From assembly GCF_037325665.1 (NCBI RefSeq), contig NC_090249.1, positions 62,900,469-62,964,468 on the forward strand: a stretch of 64,000 bases of DNA, given 5' to 3'. Positions 19,649 through 29,703 of this stretch are shown here, piece after piece (position 1 is the first letter of the stretch; each line of letters starts with the position of its first letter). This stretch comes from Littorina saxatilis. Lineage: Eukaryota; Mollusca; Gastropoda; Littorinimorpha; Littorinidae. A model generated the notes under the pieces. It was given only the letters and a program-made list of their open reading frames with translations, was not told the DNA's origin and did no database searches. A program made the translations under genes and the position numbers.

Positions 19649-20484
19649 TGTCATTTGTATGGAAAATATTGTTCATATTACCCCCCGCGGGCTAGGGGGA
19701 GTCCCATATTGGTTGGGACGAGAAAGAATTTACCCGATGCTCCCCAGCATGTCGTAAGAGGCGACTAACGGATTCTGTTTCTCCTTTTACCCTTGTTAAG
19801 TGTTTCTTGTATAGAATATAGTCAATTTTTGTAAAGATTTTAGTCAAGCAGTATGTAAGAAATGTTAAGTCCTTTGTACTGGAAACTTGCATTCTCCCAG
19901 TCAGGTAATATATTGTACTACGTTGCAAGCCCCTGGAGCAAAATTTGATTAGTGCTTTTGTGAACAAGAAACAATTGACAAATGGCTCTATCCCATCTTC
20001 CCCCTTTCCCCGTCGCGATATAACCTTCGTGGTTGAAAACGACGTTAAACACCAAAAAAAGAAATATTGTTCATATTGTAGAACCTGACAATCATGTTAG
20101 TGTCATTTGTATGGAAAATATTGTTCATATTGTAGAACCTGACAATCATGCTAGTGTCATTTGTATGGAAAATATTGTTCATATTGTAGAACCTGACAAT
20201 CATGTTAGTGTCATTTGTATGGAAAATATTGTTCATATTGTAGAACCTGACAATCATGTTAGTGTCATTTGTATGGAAAATATTGTTCATATTGTAGAAC
20301 CTGACAATCATGTTAGTGTCATTTGTATGGAAAATATTGTTCATATTGTAGAACCTGACAATCATGTTAGTGTCATTTGTATGGAAAATATTGTTCATAT
20401 TGTAGAACCTGACAATCATGTTACATGTAGTGTCATTTGTATGGAAAATATTGTTCATATTGTGGAACCTGACAATCATGGTGC
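19649..20484. repeat. 54-bp minisatellite split by a SINE
   Basis: Eight units of GTCATTTGTATGGAAAATAT and its continuation, one before the SINE and seven after it. A variant last unit carries a 5-bp insertion. Confidence 0.93.
19680..20061 (+). mobile_element. Full-length SINE with 16-bp target duplication
   Basis: The element opens CCCCCCGCGGGCTAGGGG, contains CATGTCGTAAGAGGCGACTA and ends GTGGTTGAAAACGACGTTA then ACACCAAAAAAAG. That 3' segment resembles the Nin domain described in molluscan SINEs. AAATATTGTTCATATT flanks both sides (19664-19679 and 20062-20077). It was inserted into the first unit of the 54-bp array. Confidence 0.88.
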
Positions 20485-20955
20485 CGCGTCATCACAAAGA
20501 CATTCAGCTGAACAGTCTTGTATGCTGATATTCAAGGTACACCCTTTGATATTATTGACTGAATGGGTAGTTGTCATGCAATGTGCTAGTCAAGCTGAGG
20601 AGAACAGTATATTTGGGTCAGTTTCTTGTTATTGGGAGGAATTCAGTGAAATGTGTATTGATGTTGAAGAAGTGTATCTACTGTGTTGGTGTGTGAGTGT
20701 GCAGCGAGCAGTTGTGGACAACAAAACTTTATTGTTATTATTTTTTATATCTGTTTTTCAGTGAGATGTAGCATGATTGCTTCAAATTATAACATTAATT
20801 TTTTCTTTTAATTAAAGGAAAAAGGTTTTATGTTTAATTGTAGTGTATTATTGTGGCAGATTTGGAGGAAGGTGAGTGTGTGTGTAAATCTTTTCACAGC
20901 AATTCCAACAAAACTACCCAACAGATTTTCATGAAACTTTCCAAATAGATTCTTG
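20485..20955. other. No feature seen
   Basis: AT-rich sequence after the 54-bp array. An open frame continuing from the array (to about 20764) has no splice or family support. Confidence 0.5.
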
Positions 20956-21066
20956 AACACGATATCTCATCACATAGTATTTTTCAAATTTTGACAAATG
21001 CCTGTGATTACGTCATATCCTTCTTTTTAGAAAAGTTGAAAAATGCTGTGTGATGAGATATCATGT
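20956..21066. repeat. 33-bp imperfect inverted repeat
   Basis: Arms 20956-20988 and 21034-21066 share ATATCTCATCACA and its complement. Probably the end of a decayed hairpin element. Confidence 0.6.
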
Positions 21067-21106
21067 TGTCCAACATACAGAGTGAAATCTATAAACCCCT
21101 CAGCCC

Positions 21107-21301
21107 TCTCTCACCCCCCCCCCCCCCTCAGCCCTCTCTCACCCCCCCCCCCCTCAGCTCTCTCTCACCCCCCGCCTCAGCCCTCTCTCACCCCCCCCCC
21201 CCTCAGCCCTCTCTCACCCCCCCCCCCCTCAGCCCTCTCTCACCCCCCCTCAGCCCTCTCTCACCCCCCCCCCCCTTAGCCCTCTCTCACCCCCCCCCCT
21301 C
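21107..21301. repeat. C-rich tandem repeat
   Basis: Nine units of TCAGCCCTCTCTCA plus 6-12 C. G-quadruplex potential on the minus strand. Confidence 0.93.
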
Positions 21302-21424
21302 AGGTTTCTAAGCCTTGCCCCCACCCCTCTTCTTTTTTTCACCTGTCTCCCATTTTTATTTTCGCCTTCTGGATTTCTGTCTATGGTGATTAATGTTATG
21401 TTTTCGTATTGTGCACACATATGC

Positions 21425-21493
21425 ACACACGCATGCACGCACTCATGTGCTCACACACACACATGCACACACACACACACACACACACACACT

Positions 21494-21536
<43 letters not shown>

Positions 21537-21549
21537 ACACACACACACA
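21425..21549. repeat. (AC)n microsatellite
   Basis: Interrupted CA/TG dinucleotide repeat. Confidence 0.97.
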
Positions 21550-21974
21550 TATTTGTACATGGAAGTTACCTTTGCTTTTTGAATTTGTAAACCCTCCTAC
21601 CTCGAAAAGACTACAGTGGAATATAGATTAAAAAAAGAAAAAGAAAAAAAGAATGACAGGCTTATAACAGTTCTGTCGAGAAACGGACTCTTCTCTCCCT
21701 TTGCATCAACATAACCACACACACAATGTATGTCTGCAATAAACGGTATCAGATCCATGGAGGTTATTATAAAGATGTGCGAAGTGCAGCCTTCCACTTG
21801 AACAAATACCAACAGCCTGGCTGCTTTCTGACTGAGTGGACTGTGCATTCCTTGCCCTAGGTCCTTGCCCAAAGTAATGTTGTGTATTGTGTCGTAAGTG
21901 GTGTATTGACACCTGTGTCAATAATCATTCTTCATCTGTGCACAATTCACTCCTAATGTAGTGCTTTATCAGGC
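21550..21974. other. No feature seen
   Basis: No supported exon or repeat family in this stretch, apart from a short A-rich run near 21630. Confidence 0.45.
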
Positions 21975-22080
21975 ATTGGTTACTTGATAGCTTAACGTTG
22001 CCCCTCCATTGGACCCACGCCGATAGCCACCAACTGATTAAAGAGTCAGCGCGTTACCGACTGCGCTACATCCCCGGCTC
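21975..22080 (-). mobile_element. SINE head, tRNA-like
   Basis: On the minus strand GGGGATGTAGCGCAGTCGG then AACGCGCTGACTCTTTAATC resembles a tRNA 5' half with an A box and anticodon stem. The B box is poor. It is read as a SINE head, not a functional tRNA. Confidence 0.6.
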
Positions 22081-22157
22081 AATCTGAAAGAGGGACGAGA
22101 GACGTATGACCTTTGAAATTGAGTAAAGGTCTGACAAACCCGAAAAATGCAATGGGC

Positions 22158-22880
22158 AGCTCAGAGATTCAAAAGGTAGAACTTGTAATGCCACCGACTC
22201 ACCAGAGCTCAGAGATTCAAAAGGTAGAACGTGTAATGCCACCGACTTACCAGAGCTCAGAGATTCAAAAGGTAGAACTTGTAATGCCACCGACTCACCA
22301 GAGCTCAGAGATTCAAAAGGTAGAACGTGTAATGCCACCGACTTACCAGAGACTCAGAGATTCAAAAGGTAGAACTTGTAATGCCACCGACTCACCAGAG
22401 CTCAGAGATTCTAAAGGTAGAACTTGTAATGCCACCGACTCACCAGAGCTCAGAGATTCAAAAGGTAGAACTTGTAATGCCACCGACTCACCAGAGCTCA
22501 GAGATTCAAAAGGTAGAACTTGTAATGCCACCGACTCACCAGAGCTCAGAGATTCAAAAGGTAGAACTTGTAATGCCACCGACTCACCAGAGCTCAGAGA
22601 TTCAAAAGGTAGAACTTGTAATGCCACCGACTCACCAGAGCTCAGAGATTCAAAAGGTAGAACTTGTAATGCCACCGACTCACCAGAGCTCAGAGATTCA
22701 AAAGGTAGAACTTGTAATGCCACCGACTCACCAGAGCTCAGAGATTCAAAAGGTAGAACGTGTAATGCCACCGACTTACCAGAGCTCAGAGATTCAAAAG
22801 GTAGAACTTGTAATGCCACCGACTCACCAGAGCTCAGAGATTCAAAAGGTAGAACTTGTAATGCCACCGACTCACCAGAG
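22158..22880. repeat. 48-bp minisatellite, coding-length unit
   Basis: Fifteen units of AGCTCAGAGATTCAAAAGGT and continuation. The first four alternate between two variants (CTTGTAATG...CTCACC and CGTGTAATG...TTACC), a dimeric order. As 48 is a multiple of three, the 16-residue repeat LRDSKGRTCNATDSPE stays in frame. No promoter, splice site or flanking coding sequence supports translation. Confidence 0.95.
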
Positions 22881-22967
22881 CTTATTGAACGACATTAGAG
22901 ACAAGATTTACTTATTTTTTTTTTAGAAAACATGAAGCGAACTGGGTTTACATGACAATAGTTAATA

Positions 22968-23029
<62 letters not shown>

Positions 23030-23043
23030 ACACATACACACAC
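22968..23043. repeat. (AC)n microsatellite
   Basis: Interrupted CA repeat. Confidence 0.97.
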
Positions 23044-23639
23044 TGTGTGTTAATCCGAGTAAGTAATAACATATAAATTAGTAGTGTGTTTAATGCAATT
23101 TCTACCGGCCTTATATTACACATAAGACTGCTGAATGCCATACAATAATATCACCCTGACATTGTTTTTTTTTTATAAACCATTGTGGCTGAATGTATTA
23201 CTACATGTCCCCCTGAACCCGGCACCACACTGAGCTGCGCACAATGAGGGCTGTACAAGGAACCCTATGTCTACACGAAGATATATGGGTGTTTGTGGAA
23301 ACTAACAACAGAGACATACATACATTCTATCTATGTCTCTGCTAACAATCACTACTTCAGTGAGTGCTGTAGAAAGAGCGAGCAGCATGTTTACACTCAT
23401 TGGCCAAGAGCTGTGAAGTTGTGTGGCGCACTGGGGCACGACATGAGAGCTGATTGAACTTCAGTAAATATAATCCACTGCCTCAATCGCGTTACACAGT
23501 CTGCGAGGCTTTATCCCGCGAACAATGGCTCGTAGAGATTGCAGGAAGGGATCATAATACAACGCCGCGTTTCTTGCTGTTTGATGACGTAACACACCGC
23601 GGCTCAATGCGCATGCGTTCACCAGAGCGTGTAATATAA
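23044..23639. other. Possible promoter region of the dynein light chain gene
   Basis: No repeat recognised. The last 150 bp are richer in CpG and hold TGACGTAA and TGCGCATGCG (near 23585-23615), which resemble CRE-like and NRF1-like motifs. Position upstream of a possible 5' exon makes a promoter plausible, but this is inference. Confidence 0.3.
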
Positions 23640-23850
23640 CTGTATATTATACCTTGCTACATGTACATGTCTTTGTGTAGTGTTGGCTATACACCGCTGT
23701 TACAAAGTCAAAGACCGTGAATACAGTGCCAGGTGTCTGGAATGACTTGAGTCTGCAGATATTGACTGTGTGTTGTTCAAGAGTCACAACTACAGTTGTT
23801 CAAAATGAAAGCTTGACATCAGTCCTGATACGAGTTTACTTGGTGGAAGC
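23640..23850 (+). other. Candidate noncoding first exon, dynein light chain
   Basis: A strong donor, GGAAGC|GTAAGTATT, ends at 23850, and a strong acceptor, GGGTTTTGCAG, lies at 26609-26619 before the Tctex1 ORF. The exon start is not defined by sequence. The 71-bp array would lie in the intron. Confidence 0.35.
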
Positions 23851-24000
23851 GTAAGTATTAACTTTCTTGAATCTATAGACGTTTCAGGTAACGACTAATT
23901 CTATTTGACTGTATTTAATTTGTTTAAGCAGTTGTTATATCGATGCAGCGCCATGTTGCTTTTAGAGTTATTAACAAACAGTATGATTATACATACAATT

Positions 24001-25065
24001 AACGAAACATTCATTAGAGCCTCCATCTTATGATCTTTAACGTGAAGAAATACGATTCACAACAGACAATGAACGAAACATTCATTAGAGCCTCCATCTT
24101 ATGATCTTTAACGTGAAGAAATACGATTCACAACAGACAATGAACGAAACATTCATTAGAGCCTCCATCTTATGATCTTTAACGTGAAGAAATACGATTC
24201 ACAACAGACAATGAACGAAACATTCATTAGAGCCTCCATCTTATGATCTTTAACGTGAAGAAATACGATTCACAACAGACAATGAACGAAACATTCATTA
24301 GAGCCTCCATCTTATGATCTTTAACGTGAAGAAATACGATTCACAACAGACAATGAACGAAACATTCATTAGAGCCTCCATCTTAGGATCTTTAACGTGA
24401 AGAAATACGATTCACAACAGACAATGAACGAAACATTCATTAGAGCCTCCATCTTATGATCTTTAACGTGAAGAAATACGATTCACAACAGACAATTAAC
24501 GAAACATTCATTAGAGCCTCGATCTTATGATCTTTAACGTGAAGAAATACGATTCACAACAGACAATGAACGAAACATTCATTAGAGCCTCCATCTTATG
24601 ATCTTTAACGTGAAGAAATACGATTCACAACAGACAATTAACGAAACATTCATTAGAGCCTCGATCTTATGATCTTTAACGTGAAGAAATACGATTCACA
24701 ACAGACAAATAACGAAACATTCATTAGAGCCTCCATCTTAGGATCTTTAACGTGAAGAAATACGATTCAAAACAGACAAATAACGAAACATTCATTAGAG
24801 CCTCCATCTTAGGATCTTTAACGTGAAGAAATACGATTCAAAACAGACAAATAACGAAACATTCATTAGAGCCTCCATCTTATGATCTTTAACGTGAAGA
24901 AATACGATTCACAACAGACAATGAACGAAACATTCATTAGAGCCTCCATCTTATGATCTTTAACGTGAAGAAATACGATTCACAACAGACAATTAACGAA
25001 ACATTCATTAGAGCCTCGATCTTATGATCTTTAACGTGAAGAAATACGATTCACAACAGACAAAT
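24001..25065. repeat. 71-bp minisatellite, 15 units
   Basis: Units begin AACGAAACATTCATTAGAGC and end ACAACAGACAATG. Length is constant; variants (TTATG/TTAGG, CCTCC/CCTCG, CAATG/CAATT/CAAAT) are patchily shared, as expected from unequal exchange. Confidence 0.97.
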
Positions 25066-25152
25066 AACGAAGAGTGATCTCTCCTATTTGAATGTCTTAA
25101 GTGGTGTTTTTGATATCGATGAATGCTCAAAAACAAATGGAAGGAAACATAA

Positions 25153-25158
<6 letters not shown>

Positions 25159-25238
<80 letters not shown>
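25159..25238. repeat. (GT)n microsatellite
   Basis: About 40 uninterrupted GT units. Confidence 0.98.
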
Positions 25239-25241
<3 letters not shown>

Positions 25242-25494
25242 CTATGTAGTTGGTGTTGTTTCTTATTACTATTCTATCGTCAGTTCCCTGTCCCTGCCAG
25301 ACTAGTTTGACACGACATCCTTTACATGATATCACCACGTGTGAATTGAACAATATTGTTATCTAATGGATGGTATCTCTCACGCAAGTAGGATAAATCA
25401 CAATTATTTTCATTAGTTCGACGAGAAGCACAATTGAAGCACAGCTACTGAAAACAAAAACAAAATAACTAACTGAAATTAGAAAGATGGAAGT

Positions 25495-25700
25495 CAGGGG
25501 CGGATCAGTTGCTTTGTAAGGGGGGGGGGGGGGCACTTTGAATCGAAAGTGAATGTGATGGGCGCGAAGCGCCCGAATTTGCTAGGGGGGTCCGGGGGCA
25601 TGCCCCCCCGGAAATTTTGTTTGCCCAAAGAAGCAAAATGGTGCCATCTGGTGCTATTTGAACTTCGAAATGGTCATAGAATCAGCATAGAAAAATCTTT

Positions 25701-25731
<31 letters not shown>

Positions 25732-25785
25732 CGTGGGGGGGGGGGGGGCACGTGCCCCCTGTGCCCCCCCCCTCGTCCGCCCCTG
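25495..25785. mobile_element. MITE with CAGGGGCGGA ends
   Basis: CAGGGGCGGATCA at the left and CGTCCGCCCCTG at the right are inverted. The interior has poly-G, a GGGCGCGAAGCGCCC palindrome, a long poly-T and poly-G. It resembles hAT-type MITEs, but no clean 8-bp duplication is seen. Confidence 0.65.
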
Positions 25786-26619
25786 GAAGAGTATAAAGAA
25801 TAAATTTGCTTTTTGTTGTAAGCTTGAACGCGGCTATCCATGTAGAGTGTTTCTTGATTTATCTCAAGATGTCTCTCATAAATGACTGAAACCGCCCTTT
25901 CCTGATCATCTTTTGTTCTACACAATGAAGTTCCATATCATGGGACAGATACAACTCATTTGAGATTGTCCTGCCACTTTTTGTTAGCCCGGGAAAGACA
26001 GTCACAATTTTGATGATTACAGTCTAGGGTAATAGCAGTTTTGTTTACGAGAAAATTGGTCAGCAATTTATGTGTGAAAAAAGTGATCTGCGTCATTGAT
26101 AGTATACGCTGCCAAGTGTGTCAAAAAATTGAGAATGACTAACAGTTTTGTGGTTTGTGTATCCCCGGCTGTTTTGATGTGTGCACATTATTTAGAGGGG
26201 GTAACCGTGGCGAATGAAATTGGTTCTGTATTTTCTTCCGTCGTTGTTTTCACATAACCGAGGTTGTTCAGATTGGGAGCCGGTCCATATAACTAAAATG
26301 TAGCTAAGCTTCACCGCGCGGCCATTGATTTGGCCATAAACGCAGAGTGCATCGTGTTTCCTGTTGGTCAACTAGGCCTATACTAGTCTCGACCAGCTCA
26401 TCAATTTCTTTTTATCGTGAGTACTGTTCGTCATGACAATGCCCAGATTACGTAAGAAAATTGTGAAACAAAGTATTTGGTTCCTCTTTGAGAAGTTTAG
26501 CACGCAAGAGAGATCCAGATGGTCAGGGTTTCGCTGACTGATTGATCGATGGATGATTGATTGACTGAATTAGCTGACTGTATGATTGATCTGTTGACTG
26601 GATTGACTGGGTTTTGCAG
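25786..26619. other. No feature seen (presumed intron)
   Basis: AT-rich, no supported exon. Ends with GATTGATTGACTG-type short repeats before the acceptor at 26617-26619. Confidence 0.4.
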
Positions 26620-26787
26620 ACACGTCACCAGTCTCCACATGACGTCATCTTGACACGAGAAATACAAGGAACAGACAACGTCACCAGACTTCAAATGACG
26701 TCATCTTGACACGAGCAACACAAAGAGTAAACAACTCACACATGACTTCATCACAAGAAACAGACAATTAACGTCGATCCCGTCACC
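26620..26787 (+). promoter_or_regulatory. Leader of dynein light chain gene with two CRE palindromes
   Basis: TGACGTCA occurs at 26640-26647 and 26696-26703, each within a roughly 57-bp duplicated segment. The leader ends CCCGTCACCATGG, a good initiation context. CREB-type binding is inference. Confidence 0.45.
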
Positions 26788-27348
26788 ATGGACAAGTTCC
26801 CTGCCCGTCGTCAAGGCAACCAGTGGGGCAGCCGGCAAGGCAACAACAACAACAACGTCCTGAAAACCTCCTCCTTCTCCACCAAAACGACAATGGACTC
26901 CGTGGCCCTACCAGACCGCGCGGCAGTCATGGGGATGGGGGGCGGCCAGTCAGGACGGAGAACGGGAATCGGTTTGAACCGGAGGAGCGTCAAGATGGCG
27001 GCGAGCGAGGCGGACAAGCACTTCAAGGTCAAGCTGGTGGAGAAGAGCGCGGAGCAGGTGATGAGCGAGAAGCTCAAGGACGTGGTCTACGACTCCAACG
27101 CCTGCCGTGACATGAGTCCTGAGGTCGCCAGCGCCATCGTGGAGCGACTCCGTGAGTTCTGCGTGCAGCAGTACAAGCTGGTGTGCGTGCTCAGTCTCGG
27201 CAGCCTCAAGGAAAAGCCCGGCGTGCAGTTCGGCAGTCGCTGTCTGTGGAACAAGGACACGGACAACTTCGTCAGCGTCAGGTACTCTAACGGCTCTGTG
27301 TACGCTGTGGCGCTCATCTTTGGTCTCTACTTTGAGTCCACGGAATGA
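26788..27348 (+). CDS. Tctex1-type dynein light chain (DYNLT family)
   Basis: A 186-residue protein. Residues 1-75 are low-complexity and basic (QGNNNNNVLKTSSF). Residues 78-182 form a Tctex1 domain, with SAEQVMSEKLKDVVYDSNAC, then CRDMSPEVASAIVERLREFC, YKLVCVLSLGSLKEKPGVQF, GSRCLWNKDTDNFVSVRYSN and YAVALIFGLYFE at the usual C-terminal beta strands. Tctex1 light chains dimerise and bind dynein intermediate chains and cargo in the cytoplasm and cilia. The N-terminal extension suggests the TCTEX1D/DYNLT4-5 side of the family rather than DYNLT1. The coding region is intronless. The last five codons and the stop lie within the first unit of the minisatellite that follows. Confidence 0.88.
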   Translation: MDKFPARRQGNQWGSRQGNNNNNVLKTSSFSTKTTMDSVALPDRAAVMGMGGGQSGRRTGIGLNRRSVKMAASEADKHFKVKLVEKSAEQVMSEKLKDVVYDSNACRDMSPEVASAIVERLREFCVQQYKLVCVLSLGSLKEKPGVQFGSRCLWNKDTDNFVSVRYSNGSVYAVALIFGLYFESTE

Positions 27349-28395
27349 AGGGAGCTCGAGGCGCCTGTCACTTTGAGTCCAGGGAATGAAGGGAGCTCGA
27401 GGCGCCTGTCACTTTGAGTCCAGGGAATGAAGGGAGCTCGAGGCGCCTGTCACTTTGAGTCCAGGGAATGAAGGGAGCTGGAGGCGCCTGTCACTTTGAG
27501 TCCAGGGAATGAAGGGAGCTGGAGGCGCCTGTCAGGACAGTGAGTCCAGGGAATGAAGGGAGCTGGAGGCGCCTGTCAGGACAGTGAGTCCAGGGAATGA
27601 AGGGAGCTGGAGGCGCCTGTCACTTTGAGTCCAGGGAATGAAGGGAGCTCGAGGCGCCTGTCACTTTGAGTCCAGGGAATGAAGGGAGCTGGAGGCGCCT
27701 GTCACTTTGAGTCCAGGGAATGAAGGGAGCTCGAGGCGCCTGTCACTTTGAGTCCAGGGAATGAAGGGAGCTCGAGGCGCCTGTCACTTTGAGTCCAGGG
27801 AATGAAGGGAGCTGGAGGCGCCTGTCAGGACAGTGAGTCCAGGGAATGAAGGGAGCTGGAGGCGCCTGTCAGGACAGTGAGTCCAGGGAATGAAGGGAGC
27901 TGGAGGCGCCTGTCAGGACAGTGAGTCCAGGGAATGAAGGGAGCTGGAGGCGCCTGTCAGGACAGTGAGTCCAGGGAATGAAGGGAGCTGGAGGCGCCTG
28001 TCAGGACAGTGAGTCCAGGGAATGAAGGGAGCTGGAGGCGCCTGTCAGGACAGTGAGTCCAGGGAATGAAGGGAGCTGGAGGCGCCTGTCAGGACAGTGA
28101 GTCCAGGGAATGAAGGGAGCTGGAGGCGCCTGTCACTTTGAGTCCAGGGAATGAAGGGAGCTCGAGGCGCCTGTCACTTTGAGTCCAGGGAATGAAGGGA
28201 GCTGGAGGCGCCTGTCACTTTGAGTCCAGGGAATGAAGGGAGCTGGAGGCGCCTGTCAGGACAGTGAGTCCAGGGAATGAAGGGAGCTGGAGGCGCCTGT
28301 CAGGACAGTGAGTCCAGGGAATGAAGGGAGCTGGAGGCGCCTGTCAGGACAGTGAGTCCAGGGAATGAAGGGAGCTCGAGGCGCCTGTCACTTTG
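27331..28395. repeat. 41/44-bp minisatellite built on the stop-codon region
   Basis: About 25 units of two forms: 41 bp (CTTTGAGTCCAGGGAATGAA start) and 44 bp (GGACAGTGAGTCCAGGGAAT start), sharing GGGAGCT(C/G)GAGGCGCCTG. The first unit contains the last codons (FESTE) and TGA of the dynein light chain gene; later 41-bp units would read FESRE-stop. GC-rich and part of the presumed 3' UTR. Confidence 0.95.
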
Positions 28396-28572
28396 TCAGG
28401 ACAGGGGACCCCCCCCCCTCTCACAACCTTCAACAATCTAAGACAATCAGGTCTTAAAAGGAATGGAGTCTGAAAATGGAGGTACGTTTACAGCGGTTAT
28501 GAAAAGAAGGTCTGAGAAAACAGGGTTTTAAATTGGGGGGGGGGGGGGGGTCTTAATAGGGGGGTTGCACTG
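28396..28572. mobile_element. MITE, CAGTGGAACC family, degraded left end
   Basis: Right end GGGGGTTGCACTG followed by TA. The interior GGTCTTAAAAGG and GGTCTTAATAGGGG match the other copies. The left end merges with the last unit of the 41/44-bp array. Confidence 0.6.
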
Positions 28573-28601
28573 TATCACGCTCGCCTTGTACAATGTACAA
28601 T

Positions 28602-28854
28602 TGTGACCCTCCACCACGAAATGAGTCGCATGTCACCTTTGCATGATTTTCATATTGTTACATTCTTCTAAAGAGTTTTTTATGCTCTATCCAGTGGTGA
28701 AAACCGTTTTAGAAAAGAGCGAAAACTGTTTGAGTTATGAGCCTGTGACTAAGGTGACCCTCACACTGTTACCAGACACTCCTCGGACTTATATTAAGCC
28801 TAGCGCAGAACCGCGCGAGGTGACATGCGACTCATTTCGTGGTGGAGGGTCACA
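28602..28854 (+). mobile_element. 253-bp MITE, copy B
   Basis: Same 37-bp inverted ends as copy A and highly similar throughout, in opposite orientation. No clear target duplication. Confidence 0.85.
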
Positions 28855-28989
28855 TATTGATGGTTAAACACGTTTTGTTAAGGAGGAGCATGCCTGCGCG
28901 TGTGTGCTGTTGTGGGTTTTGTGTGGGGAATGTATGCGGGCGTGCGTGAGCGTGTGTGTGACTGAGATTGCAAGCGATGTTTGGAAGGG

Positions 28990-29078
28990 CGTGTATGGAT
29001 TGATTGATTGTACTCTGACCAAAACATGTCCCTAGTGTACTGCACATGGTTGAAATAAAGTCTTATGTCTTATGTCTT
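28990..29078 (+). mobile_element. LINE 3' tail
   Basis: GGTTGAAATAAAGTCTTATG followed by (TCTTATG)n is typical of a LINE 3' end; no coding part remains. Confidence 0.45.
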
Positions 29079-29349
29079 GATGTTCAACTCAGATCAAAGC
29101 TTTTGCCCGTAGCTTGGACTTGCTCTTCTAATGAAAGAACGGAGACGCGGAGGACTTGATGAGGTGCTGCACGGACCTACAAGATACATTTCCGTGTGTG
29201 CTCTCACAGTTGGGTGCGTTGTGTGTGGGCTGTACTTATGATGGGCGAAACGAACAAAGACTTCAGACATGTACGTGTTCCTCAAAGGACTTTGATAGTT
29301 TGTGTGTGGACCTAGGCCATGTTGTATAATGACTTGCACTGTGTTGAGA

Positions 29350-29445
29350 ACAATAACACCACATATATACAGGGGAGACAATAACACCACAGATATACAG
29401 GGGAGACAATAACACCACAGATATACATGGGAGACAATAACGCGA
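29350..29445. repeat. 32-bp tandem repeat, three units
   Basis: Units of ATATACAGGGGAGACAATAA and continuation. Confidence 0.9.
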
Positions 29446-29479
29446 AAGAATTACACGACAGATCGATCTAAAGATTTAA

Positions 29480-29662
29480 ATGTGTAGGTCTCGATGATTG
29501 TAGGTGTAGGTGTAGGTCTCGATGATTGTAGGTGTAGGTCTCGATGATTGTAGGTGTAGGTGTAGGTCTCGATGAGTGTAGGTGTAGGTGTAGGTCTCGA
29601 TGATTGTAGGTGTAGGTGTAGGTCTCGATGATTGTAGGTGTAGGTGTAGGTCTCGATGATTG
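29480..29662. repeat. Tandem TAGGTGTAGGTCTCGATGAT repeats
   Basis: Seven units of 24-30 bp, differing by an extra GTAGGT. Confidence 0.93.
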
Positions 29663-29703
29663 CTGTGATTTTTGAAGTCTCATTGAACGTCTATACGTCA
29701 ACC

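Noticed and set aside
20033-20764. 243-codon ORF with ICMENIVHIVEPDNHVSV repeats
   Set aside because: 54-bp array read-through, with part contributed by the SINE tail; no gene context.
21975-22080. Functional tRNA gene on minus
   Set aside because: The 5' half resembles a tRNA but the B box and 3' acceptor stem are poor; better explained as a SINE head.
24001-25065. CRISPR-like array
   Set aside because: The repeats are contiguous 71-bp units with no unique spacers, in a eukaryotic intron; same reasoning for all other arrays.
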